A stretch of 64,000 nucleotides of DNA. It comes from JAGXQV01 sp964505475 (GTDB taxonomy: Bacteria > Pseudomonadota > Gammaproteobacteria > Burkholderiales > Sulfuricellaceae). The stretch covers positions 41,743-105,742 of the forward strand of contig CAZDIJ010000002.1 in NCBI GenBank assembly GCA_964505475.1. The letters are read 5' to 3'. Below the pieces are notes generated by a model. The model did not search any database, had not been told where the DNA came from, and was given only the letters and a program-made list of their open reading frames with translations. The position numbers and the translations under genes are program-made. Below, one piece after another: positions 9,825 to 19,134 of this stretch (within the stretch, counting starts at the first letter, position 1; each line of letters begins with the position of its first letter).

Positions 9825-9845
9825 ACCATCTCCTGCATGGGATAG

Positions 9846-11300
9846 TTATTTCCGTGCCAAGTGCGCCAGCCCTTGGGCGGCGCGTAGCGTTAAGCGCTTG
9901 AATTCCTGATAGCTGTGTTCATCCAACTGACAGCTACCATGCCGCCGGTCCCCATAGACCAACCCGACCGGTTTATCGTGAACGAATACCGACATGGCGA
10001 AGAAATCGCCATTGCCGCCGATCATGCGGCGGATGTCATCCGGCAGCAATGGCGCAAAGGTGGTTTTATTCGATTCATTGACCCAGACGCTTTGGGTCTT
10101 GCTCAACAAGCGGGTGAAAAGGTGAGGATTTTTCGTTTCAAACTGAAAATTTCTCAACGGCGAATCCTTGTCCGCGCCCAAGACGTATTTCGCCTTGACG
10201 GCGCCGCGGTCGGCCGTCATCAGGGCGAACACCACCCGGTCCAGGCCGATTCCCTCGTGCAGCCCCTTCAGCACCAAGGACATCATGTCGTGAAGATTCA
10301 GGGTGCCGTCCAGGTGGGCGGCAATTTCATCCATCACCCGTTGCAGCTCATGGGAATTCGGCATCAAGCAGGCCGCCGGAGGCGCTTGCCGCCGCTCCTT
10401 TTCATCCTCGTCCGGCTCCTCCGGCCATTCGCCCGGCAACATCGGCAGCCAAGCGGCGGCGGGAGGTACATGGAAAGCTTCCCAGAAACGTCCTTCAACA
10501 ATGGCATTGTGGTGGACGATTGCGATGACCTCATCGACGGGAAAATTAAACTGGCCGGCAATCACTTCATAATCGGCGGACAGTTTTGGTGAATGCCAGC
10601 CGCTGGCGGCATGCCTCGCCAATGCCGCGCCGATGATCGCCATCAATGCACGGGGATTGACCGAGTTTTTGTTGTCCATGAACCCCATCAGCAAATCGGG
10701 CAATTTCCACTCCGCCGCCAAGGCCTGATGAAAATCCCAGAGGGTAAAACCGAGGACTTCCCTTTCCGCCTCTTCCCGGCTGACCCTCTTGCGCCGCGCC
10801 ATTTTCAGTATGGCCAGCATCTGCTCGGGCGCGCAGCACCACATCACGATCTCGCCCATATCGTGCAGCAGCGCGCCGACATAGACCTCTTCGGCTTTAA
10901 CGTCGGCTCGCAGAACCGCGAAGTCGCGCGCCTGCCACGCCGCATGATGGGCACGGCTCAGGGTGTTGAGAAGCCCGGTCATTTCCTTGGGGCGATCGGA
11001 CATGACGTCCTCGATGGCGGGCAAGGAAGCGAAATGCTTGAAAAACGGCGGAACCCCCAACATGATTATCGCATTGTGGGCGCTGGCGATTTCCGCGCTG
11101 AAGCGCCCGCGCGACCGGCTATTGGCGAATCCGACGACCTTCAGGGTCATCATGGGATCATGGAGCACAACCTCGGAAATATCCGATGCGGAAAGTCCCT
11201 CGACGTTCTTGGCCAAATAGGAGAGTGCCAAAGCGGTGCGGCGCAGTACCGGCAGATTGTCCAGGCTGACTTCGGCAACCCATTGTTCAAGGCTTTTCAT
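9846..11300 (-). CDS. HDOD domain protein with C-terminal GAF-like domain
   Basis: A 484-aa probable signalling protein. Residues 1 to about 215 form an HDOD domain (LPVLRRTALALSYLAKN ... VVLHDPMMTLKVVGFANS ... GALLHDMGEIVMWCCAP ... EVLGFTLWDFHQALAAEWKLP). HDOD is an HD-related fold usually lacking complete catalytic residues, although one HD pair remains in LLHDMGE. The region from about 330 to the end resembles a GAF domain (GTLNLHDMMSLVLKGLHEGIGLDRVVFALM ... GLVYGDRRHG). Such proteins often act in c-di-GMP, motility or stress signalling. It lies close to motAB on the same strand, but no direct link is shown. Confidence 0.85.
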   Translation of the reverse strand: MKSLEQWVAEVSLDNLPVLRRTALALSYLAKNVEGLSASDISEVVLHDPMMTLKVVGFANSRSRGRFSAEIASAHNAIIMLGVPPFFKHFASLPAIEDVMSDRPKEMTGLLNTLSRAHHAAWQARDFAVLRADVKAEEVYVGALLHDMGEIVMWCCAPEQMLAILKMARRKRVSREEAEREVLGFTLWDFHQALAAEWKLPDLLMGFMDNKNSVNPRALMAIIGAALARHAASGWHSPKLSADYEVIAGQFNFPVDEVIAIVHHNAIVEGRFWEAFHVPPAAAWLPMLPGEWPEEPDEDEKERRQAPPAACLMPNSHELQRVMDEIAAHLDGTLNLHDMMSLVLKGLHEGIGLDRVVFALMTADRGAVKAKYVLGADKDSPLRNFQFETKNPHLFTRLLSKTQSVWVNESNKTTFAPLLPDDIRRMIGGNGDFFAMSVFVHDKPVGLVYGDRRHGSCQLDEHSYQEFKRLTLRAAQGLAHLARK

Positions 11301-11339
11301 TTACCGCACCGATCTCAATGCATGCATTCATCATACCGA

Positions 11340-12122
11340 TTATAGCCGGTATATGTACAGGATAGAGTCATGAAAGTCGTCGACCTGAACCGTCCTCGCC
11401 GGCTTCACGCCTGGAACGGCAAAGGTATTGCTGATGAATAGGCTGCCGGGAAGCATTTCGGCCTGCACCTTGCGCCACAACTCGGCCATCGGCACCGGTG
11501 ACAGATAGGCGTAGGCCACATCGTAGCCGCTCAAATCGTGATGCCAGAAACTGCCGAAACGCATATCGCAAGCGCCCGCCGCGCAACGCAGCCACCCCAG
11601 GGCGAAGGGCAGCGGTGCGGCCTCTATGCCCACATAATGCCCTTGTGGACGAGTTCTTCCGAGAAACCCCAGCAACCCACCCAAACCCGAGCCTAAGTCG
11701 ATCACTTGCAACCCCGGTTTATCCGGCAAGATGCCCGCCACCGCCTGCCACGCCGCCCGGCTCGACAGATAAAGCGGCACCTGACTGCGGAAGACGCTCC
11801 AATAAACCGCCAGCAACGTCAGGAACGCCAGCAAATACCAGCCTGGCGCGATGTCGAGGGAAAGCCCCGCGACCAATCCCGGCACGAACAGGAGTTGAAT
11901 CGGCAGCCACCAGGCCTTCATTCCCAACAGCCAGGAAACCGCCATGGCGATAACTCCCTGCGCAAGCGCCACGGCAATGACCGGCACATCCCGGTTGCCA
12001 TAAGCCGCCAGCAGGAATACGAGAAGGAAAGTCAATGCAAGAGCCGCCAGCTGCGCCAACAACGCGCTAAGCAGCGGAGGCGCCCGCCGCCGGCCAGGGC
12101 GCTCCGCGAAATTTCCGGACAT
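11340..12122 (-). CDS. Membrane-anchored class I SAM-dependent methyltransferase-like protein
   Basis: A 260-aa protein from the ATG at 12122. The upstream GTG at 12167 would overlap motB and lacks family sense. The first half has about four hydrophobic helices (LLAQLAALALTFLLVFLLAAYG; VALAQGVIAMAVSWLLG; LLFVPGLVAGLSL; WYLLAFLTLLAVYWSVF). The second half has the SAM-binding motif VIDLGSGLGGLLGFL and the typical following strand GHYVGIEAAPLP. The substrate is unknown. It starts 16 bases after the motB stop, so it probably belongs to the motAB transcription unit. The combination of membrane anchor and methyltransferase beside stator genes is not a standard motility function. Confidence 0.75.
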   Translation of the reverse strand: MSGNFAERPGRRRAPPLLSALLAQLAALALTFLLVFLLAAYGNRDVPVIAVALAQGVIAMAVSWLLGMKAWWLPIQLLFVPGLVAGLSLDIAPGWYLLAFLTLLAVYWSVFRSQVPLYLSSRAAWQAVAGILPDKPGLQVIDLGSGLGGLLGFLGRTRPQGHYVGIEAAPLPFALGWLRCAAGACDMRFGSFWHHDLSGYDVAYAYLSPVPMAELWRKVQAEMLPGSLFISNTFAVPGVKPARTVQVDDFHDSILYIYRL

Positions 12123-12138
12123 CAAGGCAAACCGCCCC

Positions 12139-13128
12139 TTAGCGAGGCTTTTTATCGAAAGGAACACTGGGCGCCTCTTTGGCGTTCGCCGGTTCCTTGC
12201 CCGTTACGGTCTGATCGCCGGGCTTCGGCTCGGCGGCGGTATCCTCAGGGGGCTTTTCCTCGCTGCCGGCGGCGCTGTTCTCCGCCGTCAGGGCTTCCTC
12301 GGTGCGCTTGTTCAGCACGATTATGCTGATGCGGCGATTGACCGGATTCAACAAATCGCTTTTATCGAAGGGCACGGCGGAAGCCAGGCCGACCACCCTC
12401 AATATTTTTACCTCCTCCATCCCTCCGGCAATCAATTCGCGGCGCGACGAATTGGCGCGATCCGCTGAAAGCTCCCAATTGCTGTAGCCCCTCTCCCCGC
12501 CGTAATAAGGGGTGGCATCGGTATGGCCGGTCAGGCTGATGCGGTTCGGCACATCGTTCAGCACCTTGCCGATCTCGTGGAGGATTTCCTTGGTATAGGG
12601 TTTCAATTGATCCCTGCCGATGTCGAACATCGGGCGGTTTTTCTCGTCGACAATCTGGATGCGCAACCCCTCCGAGGTAATGTCGATCAGAATCTGCTTC
12701 TGGAACTGGCTGAGATTCTTGTCGCTCTCGACCATTTTTTGCAGCTTGTCCTTAAGATCCTGCAGCTTGGCTTTTTCCTGCTGCGCCTTGGCCTCGGCGA
12801 TGGTCGTGGTTTTCTTCGCCTGCGCTGCGCCTTTCCGTACTTGTCCGGTCGATTTGGTCAAATCCAGCCCGCCGCCGCGAATCACGCTGGTCGCGTCACC
12901 GGCGCCCTCGCCGCCGCGATTGGAAACTTTCATCGGGTTCTTGAAGTATTCCGAAATGCCTTCCAGGGTTGCCTTGGAGGTAGACCCCAGCAACCACATG
13001 AGAAGGAAGAACGCCATCATGGCGGTCACAAAATCGGCGTAGGCGATCTTCCACGCCCCGCCGTGGGCACCCCCATGCCCAGCCTTCTTGCGCTTGATGA
13101 TTATCGGGCGTTGTGAATCGTCGCTCAT
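12139..13128 (-). CDS. motB: Flagellar motor stator protein MotB
   Basis: A 329-aa protein with a basic N-terminus, one transmembrane helix (WKIAYADFVTAMMAFFLLMWLL) carrying the proton-binding Asp at D32, then a plug region. A C-terminal OmpA/Pal-like peptidoglycan-binding domain follows (ISLTGHTDATPYYGG ... NWELSADRANSSRRELIAGG). It anchors the MotA channel to the cell wall and carries the H+ path. A Pro/Glu-rich tail follows the OmpA domain. It lies 30 bp after motA on the same strand. Confidence 0.95.
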   Translation of the reverse strand: MSDDSQRPIIIKRKKAGHGGAHGGAWKIAYADFVTAMMAFFLLMWLLGSTSKATLEGISEYFKNPMKVSNRGGEGAGDATSVIRGGGLDLTKSTGQVRKGAAQAKKTTTIAEAKAQQEKAKLQDLKDKLQKMVESDKNLSQFQKQILIDITSEGLRIQIVDEKNRPMFDIGRDQLKPYTKEILHEIGKVLNDVPNRISLTGHTDATPYYGGERGYSNWELSADRANSSRRELIAGGMEEVKILRVVGLASAVPFDKSDLLNPVNRRISIIVLNKRTEEALTAENSAAGSEEKPPEDTAAEPKPGDQTVTGKEPANAKEAPSVPFDKKPR

Positions 13129-13158
13129 GGCTGGGTAGCGGAAATGTGGCCGGCGTCG

Positions 13159-14013
13159 TTATTTCTTCTGTTTGACATGGGCTTCCAGTTCGAGGAAGCT
13201 TGGACGTTCGGTGGAGTACAGCACCTTGCGCCCGAACTCGACGGCAACCGTCGGCGCATAGCCGTTCAGGCTGGCCAGCAGGGTCACCTTGATAGTCTGG
13301 AAAACCTTGCTCGATTCTTCCAGCTTTTGCTCGCACAAGCTGGCCAGCGGGCTGACGAAGCCGTAGGAAAGCAGAATGCCGAGGAACGTGCCGACCAGCG
13401 CGTGCGCGATCAGGATGCCCAGTTCGGCGGGCGGCAGGCCGACCGATTCCATGGTATGCACCACCCCCATCACCGCCGCGACGATACCGAAAGCCGGCAT
13501 GCCGTCGCCCAGCTTGGCCAACGCGCCCGCTGGAGCCGCCCCCTCGTGGTGATGGGTTTCGATTTCGTTGTCCATCAGATTTTCCACTTCAAAGGCATTG
13601 AGATTGCCGCCCACCATGATGCGCAGATAATCGGCCATGAATTCGATCACATGATGATCGGAATGCACCAGCGGGTACTTGGAAAAAAGCGGACTGGAGT
13701 CGGGGGTTTCGACATCGGCCTCGATCGACATCAATCCTTCCTTGCGAATCTTGGCCAGGATTTCATAGAGGAGCGCGAACAGCTCCATGTAGTACGCCTT
13801 GTTGTAGGGCGACCCCTTGAACAGGCTCGGCAAGGTTTTCATGGTGGACTTGATCACCTTGCTGTTGTTGCCGACGATGAAGGCGCCGGCCGCCGCGCCG
13901 CCGATCATCAACAACTCCAGAGGCTGAAACAAGGCCGCGAGGTGCCCGCCCGCCAAGGCGAAGCCCCCGAAAACCGAGGCGCCTACGATCAACCACCCGA
14001 TAATGACGAACAT
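13159..14013 (-). CDS. motA: Flagellar motor stator protein MotA
   Basis: A 284-aa inner-membrane stator subunit. There are two N-terminal helices (IIGWLIVGASVFGGFALAGG; LELLMIGGAAAGAFIVG), a large cytoplasmic loop with charged residues that touch FliG, and two C-terminal helices (MPAFGIVAAVMGVVHTME; LGILIAHALVGTFLGILLSYGFVSPLA). Family length is normal (E. coli 295 aa). The start has a GGGAG ribosome-binding site. I saw no convincing sigma-28 site in the 80-bp upstream gap. Confidence 0.96.
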   Translation of the reverse strand: MFVIIGWLIVGASVFGGFALAGGHLAALFQPLELLMIGGAAAGAFIVGNNSKVIKSTMKTLPSLFKGSPYNKAYYMELFALLYEILAKIRKEGLMSIEADVETPDSSPLFSKYPLVHSDHHVIEFMADYLRIMVGGNLNAFEVENLMDNEIETHHHEGAAPAGALAKLGDGMPAFGIVAAVMGVVHTMESVGLPPAELGILIAHALVGTFLGILLSYGFVSPLASLCEQKLEESSKVFQTIKVTLLASLNGYAPTVAVEFGRKVLYSTERPSFLELEAHVKQKK

Positions 14014-14094
14014 GTCAGAAGACTCCCGTAGAGATTCAGCTCTCTATTGTTCTTGAGGTTTGCAAGACTTGCATTGTATAAACTATTTCGCTTT

Positions 14095-14559
14095 TCAGGA
14101 ACCCATGGCCAGCAAACGCCCCATTACCGCCAAGATGGTGGTTCCCAGGCCGAGCAACAGATTCACCCCGACCAGTTGGCGCATGCGCGCCATGGCCTGC
14201 CCGGCCGCCGGCCAATCCTGATTCGCCACGCCATGTTTCAAGCGGGAAAAGGGCGCAAAATAAATGTAGGAAAAAATCGCCGCCATCGTCATTCCGATGG
14301 CCAGCATGGCATGGATATGCCAACCCACCCTGAACCCGCCGAGCATGGACATCCAAACTGCCCCGCTGCCTAAAATCAAGGCGACGGACAGCCAAACCCA
14401 TAAAAAAAAGCGCCGGAACACAGCGACGAACAGCGGCAAGCGTTGTGGAGGCGGCAACGACTCGGCCGCCGCCGGGCGTAGCGCCATATGCGCGAAAAAC
14501 ATGCCGCCCACCCAGACGATCACCCCCAGCAAATGGAGCAACATCAGAAAATGGATCAC
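14095..14559 (-). CDS. CopD-like four-helix integral membrane protein
   Basis: A 154-aa protein with four hydrophobic helices and the N-terminal signature LLHLLGVIVWVGGMFFAHMALRPAA. This is typical of the CopD/YubD-like family of small membrane proteins, often linked with copper or haem-type ligands through conserved His residues (H9, H24, H80-region visible). The start is GTG, overlapping the rnhB stop as GTGA with a very strong AGGAGGAGG ribosome-binding site. The function in this genome is unknown. It is the distal gene of the lpx-rnhB run. Confidence 0.75.
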   Translation of the reverse strand: MIHFLMLLHLLGVIVWVGGMFFAHMALRPAAAESLPPPQRLPLFVAVFRRFFLWVWLSVALILGSGAVWMSMLGGFRVGWHIHAMLAIGMTMAAIFSYIYFAPFSRLKHGVANQDWPAAGQAMARMRQLVGVNLLLGLGTTILAVMGRLLAMGS

Positions 14560-15143
14560 AATCCTCCTCCTTTACCCAAAACCGCCCTGACCGGTGCAAA
14601 ACTGACCCGGTGGACAGGGCTGGCGCCATGCTGCCGCAAGGCCGCCAAATGAGCGGCGGTTCCATAACCCTTGTGCCGGTCGAAACCATATAGGGGATAC
14701 GCGGCATGGAGTTCCAGCATGGCGGCATCGCGTGCGGTTTTCGCCAGGATCGAGGCCGCCGCGATCTGCGCCACGCTATCGTCGCCCTTGACGATAGCCT
14801 GTGCCGGCATGGCCAGCGTGGGACAATGCAGCCCGTCGATCAACACCTCGCCCGGCGCCAGCGGCAGGCTTTCCACCGCCCTCCGCATCGCCAGCAGGCT
14901 GGCCTGGAGGATATTGATGCGGTCGATTTCCTCGACTTCCGCGCGCCCGATCGCCCAGGCCAGGGCATGCCGGCGTATTTCTGCCGCCAGTGCGTCCCGT
15001 TTTTTTTCGCCAAGTTTCTTGGAGTCGGCCAAGCCGGCGATGGGGCGGCGCCCGTCGAGAATTACCGCAGCCGCGTAGACCGGCCCGGCCAATGGTCCGC
15101 GTCCCGCCTCGTCGACCCCGCAAATCAGCAGGGCATCGTTCAC
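14556..15143 (-). CDS. rnhB: Ribonuclease HII
   Basis: A 195-aa RNase HII that removes ribonucleotides from RNA/DNA hybrids. The catalytic core CGVDEAGRGPLAGPVYAAAVIL carries the first Asp-Glu pair; further acidic residues lie in VLIDGLHCP and KTARDAAMLELHAAYPLYGFDRHKGYGT. The start is GTG, overlapping the lpxB stop as GTGA. lpxB-rnhB coupling is common in proteobacteria. Confidence 0.95.
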   Translation of the reverse strand: MNDALLICGVDEAGRGPLAGPVYAAAVILDGRRPIAGLADSKKLGEKKRDALAAEIRRHALAWAIGRAEVEEIDRINILQASLLAMRRAVESLPLAPGEVLIDGLHCPTLAMPAQAIVKGDDSVAQIAAASILAKTARDAAMLELHAAYPLYGFDRHKGYGTAAHLAALRQHGASPVHRVSFAPVRAVLGKGGGL

Positions 15144-16336
15144 GGCGCGGCTCCCCCCAGATAGGGCATGATCGCCGCGACCGCCTGTTCGGCTGCATTT
15201 TGCTTCAATTCCCGGCGCAATTCGGCGAACTGCCGGAGCAATTTCGCATTCACCAGCGGATCGCCGATCACGTTCAACAAGGCTTGCGCCAGGTTGTCGG
15301 GGGTGGCGTCATCCTGCAAGATTTCCGGCACGATGAAACGCCCCGCCAAAATATTGGGCAACCCCACATAGGGCAAATATCCCTTGCGTTTCATGATGCG
15401 GTAGGAAGACGGCGACATCTTATAGGTGATTACCATCGGACGCATCAGCAGCGCGGCTTCCAAGGTGGCCGTGCCGGAGGCCACCAACACGGCATCCGCC
15501 GCGATCATTGCATCATGGGCATGGCCGAACAGAATGGTCAGCGGCAAATCCTGCGCCTTCAGCCGGTATAGCGCCTCCTCGAAAAAATTGCGGGTTTCGC
15601 GGCTGACCAGCGGCACCAGGAAATGAACCGCAGGATTTCGCGCCGCAATGGCTTGCGCGGTGCGAATATACAGTTCGGCCATATAATGCAATTCGCTCTG
15701 TCTGCTGCCCGGCAACATGGCGATTACGGTACAGTCCTGCCGCAGCTTGAGCTGTTCGCGCGCGGCAAAGCGGTTGGGATTTTCCGGCAGGAAATCGGCC
15801 AGCGGATGGCCGGTAAAGGTGCAAGGAATCTTTGCCGCATCGTACAACGGCTTTTCAAAGGGGAAAATCGCCATGACGTGGGAAGCCGCCCGCCCGATTT
15901 TACGGATACGCTCGCCGCGCCACGCCCATATCGACGGGCTGACATAATGGATGGTGGGTATCCCGCGCCGTTTCAGCACGGATTCCAGCTTCAGGTTGAA
16001 ATCCGGCGCATCCACGCCGATGAAGACATCGGGCGGATTGTTCTTGAAATGGCGCATCAGTTTGCGCCGTATCCCGAGAATCTCCCGAAAATGGCGAAGC
16101 ACTTCGATATAACCGCGCACCGCCAGCTTTTCCATGGGAAACAGCACCCGCATGCCCGTCGAGGCCATCTTGGGGCCGCCGATGCCGACGAATTCGGCAA
16201 GCGGCAGGCGACGCTTGAGTGCCGCGATCAAATGGGCGCCGAGCATATCGCCCGATGCCTCGCCGGCAACCAGGCCGACAATCACTTTTTTGTTGTGCGC
16301 GCCGTCCGGCGCGGCGAGAAATTCATCCATCGCCAC
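15140..16336 (-). CDS. lpxB: Lipid-A-disaccharide synthase
   Basis: A 398-aa GT19 glycosyltransferase joining UDP-2,3-diacylglucosamine and lipid X into the lipid A disaccharide. Motifs: VGLVAGEASGDMLGAHLI near the N-terminus, FVGIGGPKMASTGM, HYVSPSIWAWRGERIRKI, FTGHPLADFLP and LLPGSRQSELHYM. It starts at GTG (16336), eight bases after the lpxA stop, with a TTAGG ribosome-binding site; an ATG two codons downstream is an alternative. Confidence 0.96.
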   Translation of the reverse strand: MAMDEFLAAPDGAHNKKVIVGLVAGEASGDMLGAHLIAALKRRLPLAEFVGIGGPKMASTGMRVLFPMEKLAVRGYIEVLRHFREILGIRRKLMRHFKNNPPDVFIGVDAPDFNLKLESVLKRRGIPTIHYVSPSIWAWRGERIRKIGRAASHVMAIFPFEKPLYDAAKIPCTFTGHPLADFLPENPNRFAAREQLKLRQDCTVIAMLPGSRQSELHYMAELYIRTAQAIAARNPAVHFLVPLVSRETRNFFEEALYRLKAQDLPLTILFGHAHDAMIAADAVLVASGTATLEAALLMRPMVITYKMSPSSYRIMKRKGYLPYVGLPNILAGRFIVPEILQDDATPDNLAQALLNVIGDPLVNAKLLRQFAELRRELKQNAAEQAVAAIMPYLGGAAP

Positions 16337-16343
16337 GGCGAAC

Positions 16344-17114
16344 CTAACGGATAATGCCGCGCGTCGAATGCGCCAGGAAATCGGCCAGCGCCTGGATTTC
16401 AGGGCAAGACTGCGCTTCCTCGGTCAATATCCGCCGCGCTTCTTCCAGGGTGAGGCCGGAACGGTACAAGGTCTTGTAGGCGCGTTTGATCCGGGTCGTC
16501 GTCTCGCTGGTGAAGCCGCGGCGTTTCAAGCCCTCGGCATTGATTCCATGGGGCCGCGCCGTGTTGCCTGCGGCGGTGACGTAAGGCGGAATATCCTTCA
16601 GCACGACGCTGCCCACCGCCGTAATGCAATGCGCGCCGACATGGCAAAACTGGTGCACCCCGGTAAATCCTCCCAGGATGGCGAAATCGCCGACCTGTAC
16701 ATGTCCGGCAAGCTGGGCATTGTTGGCGAAGATAGTGTGGTTGCCGACCTGGCAGTCATGCGCCACATGGACATAAGCCATGATCCAGTTGTCGTCGCCG
16801 ATGCGCGTCACCCCGGCATCCTGCGCCGTGCCGCAATTGAACGTGCAAAATTCGCGGATGACGTTGCGGTCGCCGATTTCCAGGCGGGTCGGCTCATCCT
16901 TGTATTTCTTGTCCTGCGGCACTTCACCCAGCGATGAAAACTGGAAAATCCGGTTGTCCCTGCCGATGCGGGTATGCCCGGTAATCACCACATGCGGGCC
17001 TATCCGGGTGCCTTCCCCGATTTCGACATGTTCGCCGATCACCGAATACGGACCGACGCTGACGTTATCGCCGAGCCGGGCGCCGCTATGGACGATGGCG
17101 GTCGGGTCGATCAT
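16344..17114 (-). CDS. lpxA: UDP-N-acetylglucosamine O-acyltransferase
   Basis: A 256-aa left-handed beta-helix acyltransferase, the first step of lipid A synthesis. The start at 17114 (MIDPTAIVH) overlaps the fabZ stop as TGATG and fits the E. coli N-terminus (MIDKSAFVH), so the longer frame to 17138 is rejected. Hexapeptide repeats run through residues 1-190. The catalytic His lies in MAYVHVAHDCQVGNHTIFAN, and the C-terminal helical domain (GLKRRGFTSETTTRIKRAYKTLYRSGLTLEEA) is complete. Confidence 0.96.
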   Translation of the reverse strand: MIDPTAIVHSGARLGDNVSVGPYSVIGEHVEIGEGTRIGPHVVITGHTRIGRDNRIFQFSSLGEVPQDKKYKDEPTRLEIGDRNVIREFCTFNCGTAQDAGVTRIGDDNWIMAYVHVAHDCQVGNHTIFANNAQLAGHVQVGDFAILGGFTGVHQFCHVGAHCITAVGSVVLKDIPPYVTAAGNTARPHGINAEGLKRRGFTSETTTRIKRAYKTLYRSGLTLEEARRILTEEAQSCPEIQALADFLAHSTRGIIR

Positions 17115-17560
17115 CAGGCGATTTCCCGCTTGGCGCACATCAAATCCGCCTCGGCGACGACCTGATCGGCCACCCGCGCTTCCGCCTTGTATTTCCAGAT
17201 ACCGCGCATTTGACGCTCGATCTTCACGTGCAAATGCAACTGGTCGCCGGGCAACACCGGTTTTTTGAAGCGCGCCCCGTCGATGCCGACGAAATAGAAA
17301 ACCGAATCGTCATCTGGCATTTCGCCCATGGTCTTGAACGAAAGGATGCCCGCCGCCTGCGCCAGCGCTTCCATGATGAGCACGCCGGGCATTACCGGAT
17401 GGTGGGGAAAGTGACCGACGAAAAACGGCTCGTTGATGGTGACGTTCTTGTAGGCGTGAATGCTCTCGCCAGGCACGCAGGAAACCACGCGGTCCACGAG
17501 CAGAAACGGGTAGCGGTGCGGCAAATGCTGCAATATTTCATGTATATCCATAGCGCTCAA
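17114..17560 (-). CDS. fabZ: 3-hydroxyacyl-[ACP] dehydratase FabZ
   Basis: A 148-aa hot-dog fold dehydratase of fatty acid elongation. The active-site His and Glu are in FVGHFPHHPVMPGVLIMEALAQAAG. The frame starts at a TTG (17560) overlapping the lpxD stop as TTGA, with AAGGA eight bases upstream. An ATG at 17551, three codons in, is a possible alternative start. It lies between lpxD and lpxA, the standard order that balances fatty acid and lipid A synthesis. Confidence 0.95.
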   Translation of the reverse strand: MSAMDIHEILQHLPHRYPFLLVDRVVSCVPGESIHAYKNVTINEPFFVGHFPHHPVMPGVLIMEALAQAAGILSFKTMGEMPDDDSVFYFVGIDGARFKKPVLPGDQLHLHVKIERQMRGIWKYKAEARVADQVVAEADLMCAKREIA

Positions 17561-18603
17561 GATGGCTTTCCTTCCGATATGATCTGTTCCAGTTGTTTCA
17601 CCCGTTCCGCCAGTTCGGTGAGATGGTGCAATTGAGCGGCATTTTTTAACCAGCTACGGTGCGGCAAGCAGGGTATCGACGACGTATAGGTGCCAGGCTC
17701 GGCAATCGACTTGGTGACCAGCGTGCCCACCGAGATATTGACGTGATCGGCGATCTCCAGATGGCCGACAATCATCGCGCTACCGGCCACCGTGCAATAG
17801 CGGCCGATCCGGGTGCTGCCCGCCACCCCGACGCAGCCGGCCAGGGCGCTATGCGCGCCGATATGGACGTTATGGGCGATCTGTATCTGATTGTCGAGCT
17901 TGACGCCCTCTTCGATCACCGTATCGTCCAGGGCGCCGCGGTCGATCGTCGTATTGGCGCCGATTTCCACGTCGTCGCCGACCAGCACCCGGCCGATCTG
18001 GGGAATTTTCAGCCACCGGCCTTGCTCGTTCGCCAAGCCGAAGCCGTCCGCGCCGATGACCGCGCCAGAATGGACGATCACGCGCCGCCCGATGCGACAG
18101 TCATGATAAATCACCACGCGGGGATAAAGGTGGGTGTCATCGCCGATCGCCACCCGGTCGCCGATATGGCAACCACCTTCGATCACCGCGCCTGCCCCGA
18201 TCTCCACCTCCCGGCCGAGCACCGTCAGGGGTCCGACGCTGGCGGTAGGCGCAATGCGCGCGCCCTCCCCCACCACCGCGCTCGGGTGAACGCCAGGCAG
18301 CGCCTTCTCCCGCGGATTCAGCAGGGAAACCGCCTTGGCGTAGCATGCATAGGGATTGTCCACAACGATACGGGGCAGCGCCGACAAATCCTTATCCCGC
18401 TTCCCGACGATCACCGCGCTGGCCTTGGTCGAGGCCAACTGTGAGCGATACTTGGAATTGGCGACAAAGGTCAAATCACCTTCACCGGCATTTGCCAGGG
18501 TCGCTACCCGACGGATGGCCATGCTGCCGTCACCGGCCAATTCACCGCCGGTTTTTTCCGCTATCTCCGCCAGTGTATAAACCGGCCCGGCCTGCTCCCG
18601 CAT
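17557..18603 (-). CDS. lpxD: UDP-3-O-(3-hydroxyacyl)glucosamine N-acyltransferase
   Basis: A 348-aa acyltransferase adding the N-linked acyl chain to UDP-3-O-acyl-glucosamine. It has an N-terminal uridine-binding domain (residues 1-100), left-handed beta-helix repeats (about 105-300), the catalytic His in LDNQIQIAHNVHIG, and a C-terminal helix (LTELAERVKQLEQII). The family length is about 340 aa. It sits 7 bp after skp. Confidence 0.96.
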   Translation of the reverse strand: MREQAGPVYTLAEIAEKTGGELAGDGSMAIRRVATLANAGEGDLTFVANSKYRSQLASTKASAVIVGKRDKDLSALPRIVVDNPYACYAKAVSLLNPREKALPGVHPSAVVGEGARIAPTASVGPLTVLGREVEIGAGAVIEGGCHIGDRVAIGDDTHLYPRVVIYHDCRIGRRVIVHSGAVIGADGFGLANEQGRWLKIPQIGRVLVGDDVEIGANTTIDRGALDDTVIEEGVKLDNQIQIAHNVHIGAHSALAGCVGVAGSTRIGRYCTVAGSAMIVGHLEIADHVNISVGTLVTKSIAEPGTYTSSIPCLPHRSWLKNAAQLHHLTELAERVKQLEQIISEGKPS

Positions 18604-18610
18604 GGTGAGA

Positions 18611-19114
18611 TTACTTGTCCGCGAGCGCCTTCAGAACCTTGTCGGTAATGTCGATCTTGGAACTGAAATACACGGCGTCTTCCAGCACCAGATCGAATTT
18701 TTCCCGTTCCGCGATTTCGACGATGGTTTTCTTGGCGCGATCATGCACCAAGGCTAATTCCTCGTTGCGGCGCAGGTTCAGGTCTTCGCGGAACTCGCGC
18801 TGGGCGCGCTGGAAATCGCGGTTCAGGTTGGCCAGATCACGTTCCTTGTTGCGCCGCTCGCTTTCGCTGCTGGTCATGCCTTCTTTTTCCAGGAAACTCT
18901 GCAACTCCTTGGCCTGTTTCGCCATTTTTTGCAATTCCTGGTCGCGCGAGGCGAATTCCTTTTCCAGCTTTTTCTGTGCCTTTATGGCGGGAGCCGCCTC
19001 GCGGAACACCCGGTCGGTATTGACGAACCCCATTTTCAGCTCGGCGGCGGAAACCCCGGCGGCTGCCTGCATCATCCAACCTGCAATCAAAATCGCCAAC
19101 AATCTGTTCAACAT
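18611..19114 (-). CDS. skp: OmpH/Skp-type periplasmic chaperone
   Basis: A 167-aa secreted chaperone for outer-membrane proteins. The signal peptide is residues 1 to about 23 (hydrophobic core LLAILIAGWMMQAAAGVSA). The OmpH start motif KMGFVNTDRVFREAP-like follows, then a long highly charged coiled coil (about 45-130) forming the chaperone tentacles. It lies between bamA and lpxD as in most proteobacteria and works with BamA. Confidence 0.93.
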   Translation of the reverse strand: MLNRLLAILIAGWMMQAAAGVSAAELKMGFVNTDRVFREAAPAIKAQKKLEKEFASRDQELQKMAKQAKELQSFLEKEGMTSSESERRNKERDLANLNRDFQRAQREFREDLNLRRNEELALVHDRAKKTIVEIAEREKFDLVLEDAVYFSSKIDITDKVLKALADK

Positions 19115-19134
19115 CTTCTCCTAACCTATCACTA

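Noticed and set aside
14014..14094. Sigma-28 promoter for motAB
   Set aside because: No match to TAAAGTTT-N11-GCCGATAA was found. A TATACA-like stretch is present but without a good partner box.
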